A DNA stretch of 64,000 bases from Proteus terrae (GTDB lineage: Bacteria; Pseudomonadota; Gammaproteobacteria; Enterobacterales; Enterobacteriaceae): the NCBI RefSeq assembly GCF_003144325.1, contig NZ_PENS01000002.1, positions 62,001 through 126,000 of the forward strand, read 5' to 3'. Both the position numbers and the translations under genes were made by a program. The notes beneath the pieces were generated by a model. That model was not told where the DNA came from, ran no database searches, and saw only the letters and a program-made list of their open reading frames with translations. Positions 1 through 8,386 of the stretch are shown here, piece by piece (position 1 is the first letter of the stretch; each line of letters starts with the position of its first letter).

Positions 1-1
1 C

Positions 2-1135
2 GCAGGTCCACCAGTAACTTGGGGAGAAATGAGCGGCCCTGTTCGTGGTGCATGTATCGGTGCTTCTTTATTTGAAGGCTGGGCAGAAACTGAAGAGCAA
101 GCATTAGCCATGTTAGAAGCAGGCGAAATCGAGTTTATTCCTTGTCATAACGTAAATGCAGTAGGCCCAATGGGTGGTATTACTTCTGCTCATATGCCAA
201 TGCTGGTTATCAAAAACCACATTCATGGTAACTATGCTTACTGCAATATGAACGAAGGTATCGGTAAAGTGATGCGCTTTGGTGCTTACGGCCCAGATGT
301 GCAAGAACGTCTACATTGGATGCAAAAGAGTTTAGCGCCAGTATTAAAAGCAGCGATTGCAACGTTTGAAAACGGTATCGATCTAACTGCAATTATGGGG
401 CAGGCAATTACGATGGGTGATGAATTCCACCAACGTAACATCGCTGCATCTGCACTGTTACTGCGTCAGCTGGCACCTGTATTAAGTACATTAGATTTTG
501 AAGATGCTGAAATCACAAAAGTGACTAAATTCCTGAGCATTACAGATCAGTTCTTCCTGAACTTAGCAATGGCTTACTGTAAAGCGGCGATGGATGCAGG
601 TGCTCAAATCAAGCAAGGTACTATCGTCACTGTGATGACTCGTAATGGTAGCAACTTTGGTATCAAAATCAGCGGAATGGGTGACCAATGGTTTACCGCT
701 CCAGTCAATACACCGCAAGGTTTATTCTTCTCTGGCTTTAGCCAAGCAGATGCAAATCCAGATATTGGTGACAGTGCAATCACTGAAACTTTCGGTATTG
801 GTGGCGCAGCAATGGTTGCGGCTCCTGGTGTAACACGCTTTGTTGGTGCATCCGGTGGTATGGATGCAGCACGTGAAGTGACTGAAGAAATGGCTGAGAT
901 CTATCTTGCTCGTAACATGATGTTGCAAATTCCAACTTGGGATTTCCAAGGTGCATGTTTAGGCTTAGATGCGCGTCGTGTTGTTGAAACAGGGATCACT
1001 CCACTGATTAACACTGGTATTGCACATAAAGAGCCGGGTGTTGGTCAGATTGGTGCGGGTACTGTACGTGCACCTTTAGGTTGCTTTGAAAAAGCGATTG
1101 TTGCACTTGCTGAAGAGCTAGGTATCGACGCTTAA
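2..1135 (+). CDS. allG: AllG subunit of oxamate carbamoyltransferase (DUF1116), 5' end outside window
   Basis: The reading frame is open to the first base of the window, so the gene is cut at its 5' end; 377 residues are visible and about 40-90 are missing for the family. The visible start (AGPPVTWGEMSGPVRGA) and the repeated glycine-rich segments match DUF1116 proteins such as E. coli YlbE, renamed AllG, which with FdrA/AllF and AllH forms the enzyme splitting oxalurate into oxamate and carbamoyl phosphate in anaerobic allantoin use. It lies 42 bp before allH and is followed by carbamate kinase, the same order as in E. coli. The fdrA homologue is presumably just left of the window. The role is inferred from family and order. 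Confidence 0.85.
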   Translation, partial: AGPPVTWGEMSGPVRGACIGASLFEGWAETEEQALAMLEAGEIEFIPCHNVNAVGPMGGITSAHMPMLVIKNHIHGNYAYCNMNEGIGKVMRFGAYGPDVQERLHWMQKSLAPVLKAAIATFENGIDLTAIMGQAITMGDEFHQRNIAASALLLRQLAPVLSTLDFEDAEITKVTKFLSITDQFFLNLAMAYCKAAMDAGAQIKQGTIVTVMTRNGSNFGIKISGMGDQWFTAPVNTPQGLFFSGFSQADANPDIGDSAITETFGIGGAAMVAAPGVTRFVGASGGMDAAREVTEEMAEIYLARNMMLQIPTWDFQGACLGLDARRVVETGITPLINTGIAHKEPGVGQIGAGTVRAPLGCFEKAIVALAEELGIDA

Positions 1136-1177
1136 TCTCGTTTTCTAACGACAAAGCACAGCAATAAAGGGGGCATT

Positions 1178-2005
1178 ATGCAAATTCAAGCACTTCAAAC
1201 CAGCCAGCATATCACTGACTTTGAAGGTGAGATTAAATGTGTGGGCATTTATGATCATGCTTTGAATTTCATTTGCCCTCAGCAACGCTTAATGACTTTT
1301 CATCGTGAAGGAAGAGGATTAAGCCCGATGGGGTGGTTGCTGAAGCAAGATGATTTTGATTATTTTGCAAAACAGTGCTATCCCTCGATTGTGATGGATC
1401 TTAAAAATCATCAAGCAACACTAACAAATAAACTCACATTGATCGCAGGTCAAAGTGAGAATTTGCGCTTGCAAGATAAAGCGGATTTAGATTTACGTTG
1501 GTTAGAAAGTTTTTTTTCTCTGTTATCACCCTCGATTGCAACGGGGTTATATGGATCATTGAAAAATTACCGTCAAATCGCGCAACTAAGTGAAATTAAG
1601 TTATTAACTAAGCTGTTTCATAACCAACTATTAGGCAATGCAGTTAACTGGGCTATTTTTACAGGGAAAGGCCCCGGGTTAACGCCAAGTTCAGATGATA
1701 TGCTGGTGGGAATGTTATTTGCGCATTATTTAGCAGAGCCTGAAAAGAAACTTAATAATTTTTTTAATAACACACCACCTTTATCTGAATTGACCACTAT
1801 TGTCAGTAAGCATTATTTGGAATATGCCACACAGGGAATATTTTCTACCTATCTCATTCAACTAGGTAAAAAAATAAAGAATAAAGAGATTATTTTTAAG
1901 GATATGTTGGAAATACTCTCTATTGGTCATCATTCTGGAGCAGATACATTACTGGGATTATGGATTGGTTACCAAGCTAAAAAACAACAACAGCATATTG
2001 ATTAA
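1178..2005 (+). CDS. allH: AllH subunit of oxamate carbamoyltransferase (DUF2877)
   Basis: This 275-residue protein belongs to the DUF2877 (YlbF/AllH) family. The family signature GPGLTPSSDDMLVG is visible around residues 165-178, and a second conserved segment, SIGHHSGADTLLG, lies near the C-terminus. The ATG follows a strong ribosome site (AAAGGGGG) 42 bp after allG. In E. coli AllF, AllG and AllH are jointly needed for oxamate carbamoyltransferase activity. No signal peptide or membrane segment is seen, so a cytoplasmic location is expected. Codon use is rich in A/T, like its neighbours. The family call is firm; the activity is inferred from context. Confidence 0.85.
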   Translation: MQIQALQTSQHITDFEGEIKCVGIYDHALNFICPQQRLMTFHREGRGLSPMGWLLKQDDFDYFAKQCYPSIVMDLKNHQATLTNKLTLIAGQSENLRLQDKADLDLRWLESFFSLLSPSIATGLYGSLKNYRQIAQLSEIKLLTKLFHNQLLGNAVNWAIFTGKGPGLTPSSDDMLVGMLFAHYLAEPEKKLNNFFNNTPPLSELTTIVSKHYLEYATQGIFSTYLIQLGKKIKNKEIIFKDMLEILSIGHHSGADTLLGLWIGYQAKKQQQHID

Positions 2006-2052
2006 ATTTTTTTAATAAAAGAATTTATATAAACATTCGGATACGGATAATT

Positions 2053-2958
2053 ATGAAAACAATTGTTATTGCTTTAGGCGGAAATGCATTATTGCAACGC
2101 GGAGAAGTTTTGTCTGCTGAAAATCAATATAAAAATATTGAATTGATGTCAGAGACAATTAATAAATTAGCCAAAGAGTATCGTGTTGTATTAGTACACG
2201 GTAATGGGCCTCAAGTTGGATTGCTTGCACTGCAAAACCTTGCATATCAAGATGTTCCTGCATACCCGTTAGATATCTTGGTGGCAGAAAGCCAAGGTAT
2301 GATTGGTTATATGATGATGCAGAAAATTAATCAAAATCATCCTGAACAAGCTATTACAACGGTAATGACTCGAGTTTCAGTTGATATTAATGATGAAGCA
2401 TTTAACGATCCAAGTAAATTTATTGGCCCTATTTATGATGAAGCTGATAAAGAAAAATTAATTGCGAAGTATCAATGGACATTTAAACAAGACGGTAAAC
2501 ATTATCGCCGTGTTGTTCCATCTCCAACACCGAAAAAGATTATTGATATCGAGGCAGTAAGACTTTTATTAGATAAAGGTCATATTGTTATTTGTGGTGG
2601 TGGTGGTGGTATTCCAGTCAACAATTCAAATAATGAGTTTATTGGTAGTGAAGCGGTTATTGATAAAGATTTAACTGCGGCTTTAATTTCTCGTGAATTA
2701 AATGCTGAGCACTTTGTTATTTTAACAGAGGCAGATGCTATTTATAAAAATTGGGGTACACCAGAACAAGCTGCAATTCGTGAAGCAACACCAGAAGAAC
2801 TTGCACCAATGGCTGTCGCTGATGGCGCAATGGGACCAAAAATTATGGCAGTGAGTGATTTTGTTAATGAAACAGGGCAACAAGCTCATATTGGTGCATT
2901 ACAAAATATTCAACAAGTTATTGAAGGTCAGTCTGGCACTTTAATTTATAAGTCTTAA
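2053..2958 (+). CDS. allK: Carbamate kinase of the allantoin/oxamate pathway
   Basis: A full-length amino-acid-kinase-fold protein of 301 residues (family about 300-310). It starts with the nucleotide-binding segment MKTIVIALGGNALLQRG, has the HGNGPQVG motif near residue 50, a glycine run (CGGGGGIPV) near 180 and the VIDKDLTAAL segment near 210, all typical of carbamate kinases. It would convert carbamoyl phosphate plus ADP to ATP, carbon dioxide and ammonia, the energy-yielding last step of oxamate carbamoyltransferase metabolism. It lies 47 bp after allH and 25 bp before an MFS carrier, so the four genes probably form one operon. ArcC of the arginine deiminase pathway is the alternative; the neighbours favour AllK (YbcF). 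Confidence 0.88.
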   Translation: MKTIVIALGGNALLQRGEVLSAENQYKNIELMSETINKLAKEYRVVLVHGNGPQVGLLALQNLAYQDVPAYPLDILVAESQGMIGYMMMQKINQNHPEQAITTVMTRVSVDINDEAFNDPSKFIGPIYDEADKEKLIAKYQWTFKQDGKHYRRVVPSPTPKKIIDIEAVRLLLDKGHIVICGGGGGIPVNNSNNEFIGSEAVIDKDLTAALISRELNAEHFVILTEADAIYKNWGTPEQAAIREATPEELAPMAVADGAMGPKIMAVSDFVNETGQQAHIGALQNIQQVIEGQSGTLIYKS

Positions 2959-2983
2959 TAAAAATGCTTTCAGGAGCGTCATT

Positions 2984-4228
2984 ATGAACGATGCACAAGT
3001 GAATGAGAAAGGCAAAGTCCCTTATTGGGTCAAACTGACCATTATCTTCTTCTTTGGTTGGATTGCACTGTATGGTAGCCGCGCTATTGTCGGCCCTTTA
3101 ATGGTCAATATTGGTGCTGAGTTTGATCTTACTAAAGCTCAACTCGGTTCTATCATGAGTATTTTCTTTATCGGATATACTGCACTTAATATTCCATCAG
3201 GAATGATAGGTGACTATTTAGGTAAGAAAAAAGTATTAGTAACAGGGGTTGTTCTCTTTGGTGGATTTACCATTATTGCGGGGATGATGCCAACTTACGT
3301 GACCTTTATGTTTGCATGGGTCATGGTGGGGATATTCCAAGGCTTCTATTATGGCCCTCAGTATGGCTTATCTTCAGAAGCAATACCGAAGCATCGTATT
3401 ACATTAGGTAGTGCGATTATCAATAGTGGTATGGCATTTGGTCTGTCTATTGGTTACTACATTTCAAGTATTTCTGTCGGTGAGATGGGAATGAGCTGGC
3501 GTGCTCCGTTCTATATCATTGGTGTGCCAATTATTATTATTGGTTTGGTGATGTTATGGATCATCAAAGATAAGCCAAAAGCACAACCTGCGGCAGAAAG
3601 TGGCGCTCCAAAACAGAAAGTTAAACTGACATTTAAAGATCTATTTGGCAATCGCAATATCAACCTTGCATATGTCACTATCTTCTGTTCAATCTATGGC
3701 TTCTTTGTATTAGTCACTTGGTTACCGTACTACTTAGAAACTGAGCGTGGAATTACAGGAACTCAAATTTCAACTATCGCATCATTAATGCCATGGTTTG
3801 CTATTCCTGGTTCACTTATTTTTAGCTGGGTTTCAGATAAAATTGGTCGTCGTAAACCTGTATTACTGATCATGTTACCGCTGTCATTAGTCGCTATTCT
3901 TGCTGTACCAATGTCAGAATCAATGCCTGTGTTAATTGGTGCTCTGATCCTTTACGGTATTGTAGGTAAAATCAGTACAAACCCAGTCCTTGTTGCTGTA
4001 GTTGCTGATAACTCACCGCGACATGCACTAGGTACATCGTTTGGTGTTTATAACTGTATCGGTATGTTAGGTTCTGTTTTTGCTCCAACATTAACGGGTT
4101 TCTTATCAGACAAAACAGGTAGCATGGACTCAGGTTTCTACTTTGCAGCTATTCTGATTTGTATCGGTATTGTGGCAAGCCTCTTTATTAAAGAAAGCAA
4201 CAACAATAATGAAGAAGCAAAAGCGTAG
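2984..4228 (+). CDS. MFS transporter of the anion:cation symporter type, in the allantoin/oxamate operon
   Basis: A 414-residue membrane protein with about twelve hydrophobic segments. It has the MFS loop motif GDYLGKKKVLV after helix 2 and the related SDKIGRRKPVLL in the second half. Sequence style and length fit the anion:cation symporter (hexuronate/phthalate) branch. The ATG is preceded by CAGGAGCG and starts 25 bp after the carbamate kinase gene, so it is probably co-transcribed. From context the substrate may be a pathway compound such as allantoin, allantoate or oxalurate, or an exported product such as oxamate; the sequence does not decide. A hairpin terminator follows the stop codon. 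E. coli uses an unrelated permease family for allantoin. Confidence 0.8.
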   Translation: MNDAQVNEKGKVPYWVKLTIIFFFGWIALYGSRAIVGPLMVNIGAEFDLTKAQLGSIMSIFFIGYTALNIPSGMIGDYLGKKKVLVTGVVLFGGFTIIAGMMPTYVTFMFAWVMVGIFQGFYYGPQYGLSSEAIPKHRITLGSAIINSGMAFGLSIGYYISSISVGEMGMSWRAPFYIIGVPIIIIGLVMLWIIKDKPKAQPAAESGAPKQKVKLTFKDLFGNRNINLAYVTIFCSIYGFFVLVTWLPYYLETERGITGTQISTIASLMPWFAIPGSLIFSWVSDKIGRRKPVLLIMLPLSLVAILAVPMSESMPVLIGALILYGIVGKISTNPVLVAVVADNSPRHALGTSFGVYNCIGMLGSVFAPTLTGFLSDKTGSMDSGFYFAAILICIGIVASLFIKESNNNNEEAKA

Positions 4229-4261
4229 CACACTATTCAGATAGTCACTGAATAAACAGTT

Positions 4262-4288
4262 AAAGGGCAAACTTCGGTTTGCCTTTTT
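4262..4288. terminator. Terminator between the MFS gene and allS
   Basis: A 7-bp GC-containing stem (GGCAAAC/GTTTGCC) with a stable TTCG tetraloop is followed by five T on the plus strand and preceded by A residues, so it can end transcripts from both convergent genes. It sits 34 bp after the MFS stop codon and touches the allS stop codon. Confidence 0.85.
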
Positions 4289-5201
4289 AATTTAAAGGAT
4301 CGTAAAACGATTGCACACTAGGATGATTTTGCTTAAACAACTCCACTAAATAGCTCACTACAGCACCTTTTTTATCTTCACACCATGCTAATGAAAGAGG
4401 GGAGTTATGACGACGGTTTTTCACTTCTTTCGCAATTAACTGTCCGCTATCTATAAGTGGTTTGCATAAACTTAATGGCAAAAATCCTATTCCTACGCCT
4501 TTTAAGTGACAGGCTAATTTGGTATGTAAATCAGGCACACGGATCTCATGCTGACCCGATAAACGCCATGCTGTACGTTTAGAAAGATGGCGAGAGGTAT
4601 CTTCGACGTTTACAGCAGAATACATACGCATTTGGTCATCACTTAATACACCACTGATATTGGCTAAAGGATGATTAGGCGCGACAACAAATTGCCATTG
4701 AATTTCGCCCATTGCACAAATGTTAATATTATTCTTAAGAGATTCATTGCCAGTAACGCCGATAGCAAAATGATAATCTTCGTTAATAAGCGCATCCCAA
4801 ACACCCATATAGACTTGGCGAGTGATATGAAACTGGGTAGAAGGAAAGCGTTGATGAAGACAAGCCAACATACTGGCAACTGCGGTGCGATCATAAAGCA
4901 GATTATTGATGACAATGTTGACCTGATGTTCGACACCCGCGTTCATCTGCTGAAGTTCCACAGGCATTGACTCTAACCATACAATCCATTGACGACATTT
5001 TTCTAATAGATATTCGCCCGCAGGTGTCAGTGTAACGGTTCTTGTGGTGCGATTAAAAAGTTGGGTGCCGATATTTTCTTCTAATGTTTTGATACGGTAA
5101 CTAATTGCTGCTGATGTTTTATGAAGCACATCGGCTGCTTTGGTAAAACTTTGGCAATCGGCGACCTGTATAAAGGTTCGGATCATTTCTTGGTCTAACA
5201 T
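4287..5201 (-). CDS. allS: LysR-type activator AllS of allantoin genes
   Basis: A 304-residue LysR-family regulator. The N-terminal winged helix-turn-helix (about residues 5-65, with SFTKAADVLHKTSAAISYR) is followed by a substrate-binding domain. Stretches such as QVNIVINNLLY and YMGVWDALI match my memory of E. coli AllS, the activator of the allD operon, almost residue for residue. The ATG has AGGAC eight bases upstream. It converges with the allGHK-MFS operon, which supports a role in switching that operon on during anaerobic growth on allantoin. In E. coli allS lies at the far end of the all cluster, so the arrangement here is rearranged. Identity as AllS is likely; targets are inferred. 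Confidence 0.85.
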   Translation of the reverse strand: MLDQEMIRTFIQVADCQSFTKAADVLHKTSAAISYRIKTLEENIGTQLFNRTTRTVTLTPAGEYLLEKCRQWIVWLESMPVELQQMNAGVEHQVNIVINNLLYDRTAVASMLACLHQRFPSTQFHITRQVYMGVWDALINEDYHFAIGVTGNESLKNNINICAMGEIQWQFVVAPNHPLANISGVLSDDQMRMYSAVNVEDTSRHLSKRTAWRLSGQHEIRVPDLHTKLACHLKGVGIGFLPLSLCKPLIDSGQLIAKEVKNRRHNSPLSLAWCEDKKGAVVSYLVELFKQNHPSVQSFYDPLN

Positions 5202-5597
5202 ATTTTTTGTCCTGGTAATAAGAGAGGCAAAATATCAGCAGATAACGCTGAACTAAAAAAAGCAAAAAAAGTAAAAAAGCAAACAGAGCAAAGCTTACCT
5301 ATTTTTTCTGAGGTCTATACCGCAAAGTAAGACAACTTCTTATCGTGTTAATGGATGTTATTATTTTTGGCTTATTGTTGTTCGCCGTATGAAGTGTTGA
5401 TTATTTATAGATAAGCGATAAAGCATACTAACAAAAATTTCATCAGATGATGGGCGCAAATAAGAATATCTGTATTCTATTTGTGTGATTGCTTTCACGT
5501 TTCACTCATCCTTTTACTGATGAAGTTAAGATATCAGTAAAAGGCAGTGAAGATCAGAATAAAAATTAAACCAGTATTAAATGGTGATAAATAGAGA
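5202..5597. other. Intergenic region upstream of allS
   Basis: These 396 bp carry no convincing open reading frame. They must hold the allS promoter (minus strand), just left of an A-rich block at 5255-5285. A 12-bp perfect inverted repeat, listed separately, lies at 5510-5544. Nothing else recognisable was seen. Confidence 0.5.
5510..5544. repeat. 12-bp perfect inverted repeat
   Basis: CCTTTTACTGAT and ATCAGTAAAAGG flank an 11-base loop. It lies 54 bp beyond the stop codon of the CPBP protease gene (minus strand) but has no T run on either side, so it is either a weak terminator, an RNA-stabilising 3' hairpin or a protein-binding site. Confidence 0.55.
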
Positions 5598-6419
5598 TCA
5601 CGCGATTTTAAATGGGTAAGTAAAGAAGAGAAGGTGAGTCAGGTTAAGTGCAAAGTGAAATAGCGTTGAAACCCAAAGTCGACCACTCCACATCCACGCT
5701 AATCCATAAATAATACCTGCCAGTGAAGCAAATATGATCAACAGTAATCCGCCTGCAGAATGTGCTAAACCAAAGATAATGGCTGCTATTAATAGCGCGA
5801 CATAAGGGGGAAGGTAACGTGATAATGTTTGCTGAATAACACCTCTAAATAATGCTTCTTCAGCAAGTGATACAAAAAAGAGATTCGCGAGAATAAATGC
5901 AGGTAGCCACGATGGTAAGTGCAATTCAATTGCCAATCCTCCTAGCTTTACAGCGATCAATAATAATGCAGGAATGGCAATAATTAGCATTGCCCAATGT
6001 AATTTATTTGCTTTTTTTAATGGCGCGCAGACAAAAAGTGTAGGAATAAAAATCAGAAAAATAAAAGGTAATAATGCTTTATCGGCATTGAAATAAAAAG
6101 AAAAAGGGGCGCTTTTCATACCTATAATGGCATGTGAAAGGTAACGTAAATTGTTAAAACCAGGAATAAGGTGAAAAGTTAATCCACTGGCAATAATGAC
6201 AAGTGCGAGAATGATGATAGCTCTAAGTAGAGGCTGTTTTTTATAGCGAGAATAGGCGAATGCGAGTAAGAGAATACTAAAAATAACTGGCAAGGTTTGC
6301 CATGTAATAACACCCGTTATAAATGCGCTAAGTGCTGTAAATATCAATGTAATAAACGCAAGCTTACGATTGAAACCCAGAAATAACAAAGAAAAAGCAA
6401 GAAGTAGCCAAGTGATCAT
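5598..6419 (-). CDS. CPBP-family intramembrane metalloprotease (CAAX protease-like)
   Basis: A 273-residue, very hydrophobic protein with about eight membrane segments. The C-terminal part holds the three CPBP/Abi motifs: the paired glutamates in AEEALFRGV (about residue 186), FGLAHS (about 216) and the histidine segment STLFHFALN (about 252). These are the likely catalytic and metal-binding residues of glutamic-type intramembrane endopeptidases related to Rce1. Substrate and role are unknown; bacterial relatives act in peptide maturation, bacteriocin immunity or membrane signalling. It is flanked by long non-coding stretches on both sides and seems to be a single-gene unit. No neighbour suggests a peptide substrate. 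Confidence 0.8.
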   Translation of the reverse strand: MITWLLLAFSLLFLGFNRKLAFITLIFTALSAFITGVITWQTLPVIFSILLLAFAYSRYKKQPLLRAIIILALVIIASGLTFHLIPGFNNLRYLSHAIIGMKSAPFSFYFNADKALLPFIFLIFIPTLFVCAPLKKANKLHWAMLIIAIPALLLIAVKLGGLAIELHLPSWLPAFILANLFFVSLAEEALFRGVIQQTLSRYLPPYVALLIAAIIFGLAHSAGGLLLIIFASLAGIIYGLAWMWSGRLWVSTLFHFALNLTHLLFFTYPFKIA

Positions 6420-6738
6420 AATTGTAAAGGATCTAAAATAAAAAGGAGCGCTAGGGTAAAAGATAGCAGCCTTCTAAGCTATCATTATAAATAAAAATGG
6501 AGAGAAATCAGACCTCTTTATTCGTTATGTTTTTATTTAATTATTTGATTTATATGTAAAATGGTTCTTTTGTATTTTTAATCTAAAATTAAAACAAATG
6601 TTTAATTTATATAATGATAGTCAATTAGTGATATTAAATTAGCATGAGCGAAATAGGGCGTATAAAAATGCCGATGGTTTTAATATCGGCATTTGAGCCT
6701 ACATCGGGCTAGTTTACATTTGATTAAACAAAGTAAAA
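6420..6738. other. Intergenic region, promoter side of the CPBP gene and 3' end of the lipid operon
   Basis: These 319 bp are strongly AT-rich. They hold the upstream region of the CPBP gene (minus strand) and the terminator of the cdsA-like gene at 6666-6694. No open reading frame is supported. Confidence 0.5.
6666..6694 (-). terminator. Terminator of the phospholipid gene cluster
   Basis: A 10-bp perfect stem (AAATGCCGAT/ATCGGCATTT) with a 9-base loop. Read on the minus strand it is followed by further T residues. It lies 45 bp past the stop codon of the CDP-diglyceride synthase-like gene and closes that three-gene cluster. Confidence 0.8.
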
Positions 6739-7674
6739 CTAAACATAAAAATAGCGAATAACATGGAAGAAAATAGGCGCTGCAAAGCAGAGAGAATCCA
6801 TTCTATCCATCATGCCACCATGACCTTCGATCATCGTACCAAAATCTTTTACACCACTGTCTCTTTTGATTGCTGACATGCATAAACCACCAGCAAAACC
6901 GGCCAATGTAATTACTAAAGAGAGTAAAAATGCCGCCCACCATGAGAAAGGAGTTGCCCACCACAACATCATGCCAATCAGGCTGGCAGAGATAATTCCA
7001 CCAAAAAAACCTTCCACTGTTTTATTTGGGCTTAATTTAGGTACGATAGGATGTTTGCCAAATAATTTACCAAATACATATTGAAGTACGTCAGAAACTT
7101 GCACCACTATCATTAAAAAGAGCAGTAAATTGATATTACGACCTTCAAAACCTTCTATTGGTAACATTAAAAGTGCTGGTGCATAACTTAGGCAATAAAT
7201 TGCTATCATCACGCTCCACTGTACTTTTGCCATACGTTCTAAGAAGTGGCGAGTATCACCTGAAAGTGCCATACGTGTTGGTATTAATAAGAAGGCGTAA
7301 ACTGGGATAAATACCGCCATTAAGTTATACCATTGCACGCCAACAAGAATGTATTGGATAGGTAAGATAACGAAGAAGCACCAGAAGAGCGCTTCATGAT
7401 CGCCACGATGTGTGGGGGTTAAGGTGATCAGTTCGCGTAATGCAAGCCATGAGATAATGGTAAATAGGACGACAGATCCAATCGCCCCAATTCCTATGGC
7501 AACACCCGCGATAATACACATTACCCACCATGCGTTGATCCTTGAATTAAGATTCGTGATAGTGGAGGTTGGGCCTTTTATGGCTGCTAAAATAGCACCA
7601 ATAATGCTGGCAATAATTAAAAAAGAGAAGAGCCCGATAAAGATCCATAGGACTTCATTATTAATACGTTCCAT
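6739..7674 (-). CDS. CdsA-family phosphatidate cytidylyltransferase (second CDP-diglyceride synthase, YnbB-like)
   Basis: A 311-residue membrane protein with about eight hydrophobic segments. The C-terminal CdsA signature is nearly complete: KRDSGVKDF, then EGHGGMMDRMD, which carries the conserved acidic residues binding CTP and metal. It would make CDP-diacylglycerol from phosphatidate and CTP. The essential housekeeping cdsA normally sits with dxr-ispU, so this is probably a second, accessory copy like E. coli YnbB. Its start overlaps the end of the acyltransferase gene by 14 bp, and a CDP-alcohol transferase gene precedes that, so the three products probably act in sequence in one membrane-lipid route. 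The exact lipid is unknown. Confidence 0.85.
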   Translation of the reverse strand: MERINNEVLWIFIGLFSFLIIASIIGAILAAIKGPTSTITNLNSRINAWWVMCIIAGVAIGIGAIGSVVLFTIISWLALRELITLTPTHRGDHEALFWCFFVILPIQYILVGVQWYNLMAVFIPVYAFLLIPTRMALSGDTRHFLERMAKVQWSVMIAIYCLSYAPALLMLPIEGFEGRNINLLLFLMIVVQVSDVLQYVFGKLFGKHPIVPKLSPNKTVEGFFGGIISASLIGMMLWWATPFSWWAAFLLSLVITLAGFAGGLCMSAIKRDSGVKDFGTMIEGHGGMMDRMDSLCFAAPIFFHVIRYFYV

Positions 7675-8383
7675 TGTGTAGCTCCTCTAACGCACTTTTC
7701 GCTCTTACCAGAAACTCTTGTTTACTTTCATTTTCATGAGTGGAGCCAATAGGGGCACCAAAAATCGCACTGCAAATAACAGGAACAACTAAGCGAGAAC
7801 CTTTAGGAAGGACTCTATTTAAGTTTTCCAGATAAATAGGGACTAATTGCACATTTGGATTTTTACGAGAGAGATGCCAAAGACCCGCTTTAAAATCTTG
7901 AATAGATTCGCCGTTACCTCGAGTACCCTCAGGAAAAATAATTAAAGAATCACCTTGGTCTAAAATTTCTTGCATCAGAGCAAGTGCATTGACTTTATTG
8001 GGTGTCGATGATGCCGAGTCATTAGTGGGTTGTTCTACGATCTCTTCGCAAGAATTTTCTTCTTGTGGAAAATTCATTTTGGCAGCATGACGAGGGATAA
8101 GAATAGCTCTAAAGATACGACGAGATAAATAACGGCGTAAGCGGTTTTTATTCCAATAATCTTCAGCGGCAACCGGATGAACATAAGGGCGAATATTGGG
8201 TGAAAGACAAGACCAAATAACTAAGCCATCAAGATGACTAGAGTGGTTAGCGTAATAAATACAAGGCGTATCTTTCGCAATAGGAGAGGTTTGTTTCGCG
8301 CGAATACCTGTTAAGAATCGACAAATAGAGACTAAGACGGATGATACCACTTTTGCATCTAAAGCAAGTTTTCCATTTTTCAT
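7661..8383 (-). CDS. 1-acylglycerol-3-phosphate acyltransferase-like protein (PlsC family)
   Basis: A 240-residue protein of the lysophospholipid acyltransferase family. The catalytic HX4D motif is visible as NHSSHLD near residue 47, and the substrate-binding FPEGTRG motif near residue 153. PlsC-type enzymes transfer an acyl chain to lysophosphatidate on the inner membrane. A polar insert rich in E, S and N (about residues 110-135) separates the two motifs and is longer than in standard PlsC. The gene lies 3 bp after the CDP-alcohol phosphatidyltransferase gene and overlaps the cdsA-like gene, so translation is probably coupled. It is not the housekeeping plsC by position. The acceptor lipid is not known. 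Confidence 0.85.
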   Translation of the reverse strand: MKNGKLALDAKVVSSVLVSICRFLTGIRAKQTSPIAKDTPCIYYANHSSHLDGLVIWSCLSPNIRPYVHPVAAEDYWNKNRLRRYLSRRIFRAILIPRHAAKMNFPQEENSCEEIVEQPTNDSASSTPNKVNALALMQEILDQGDSLIIFPEGTRGNGESIQDFKAGLWHLSRKNPNVQLVPIYLENLNRVLPKGSRLVVPVICSAIFGAPIGSTHENESKQEFLVRAKSALEELHNGTY

Positions 8384-8386
8384 TAA

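Noticed and set aside
4671-4970. Plus-strand frame of 99 codons within allS
   Set aside because: Shadow of a strongly conserved LysR gene; no family resemblance and no ribosome site.
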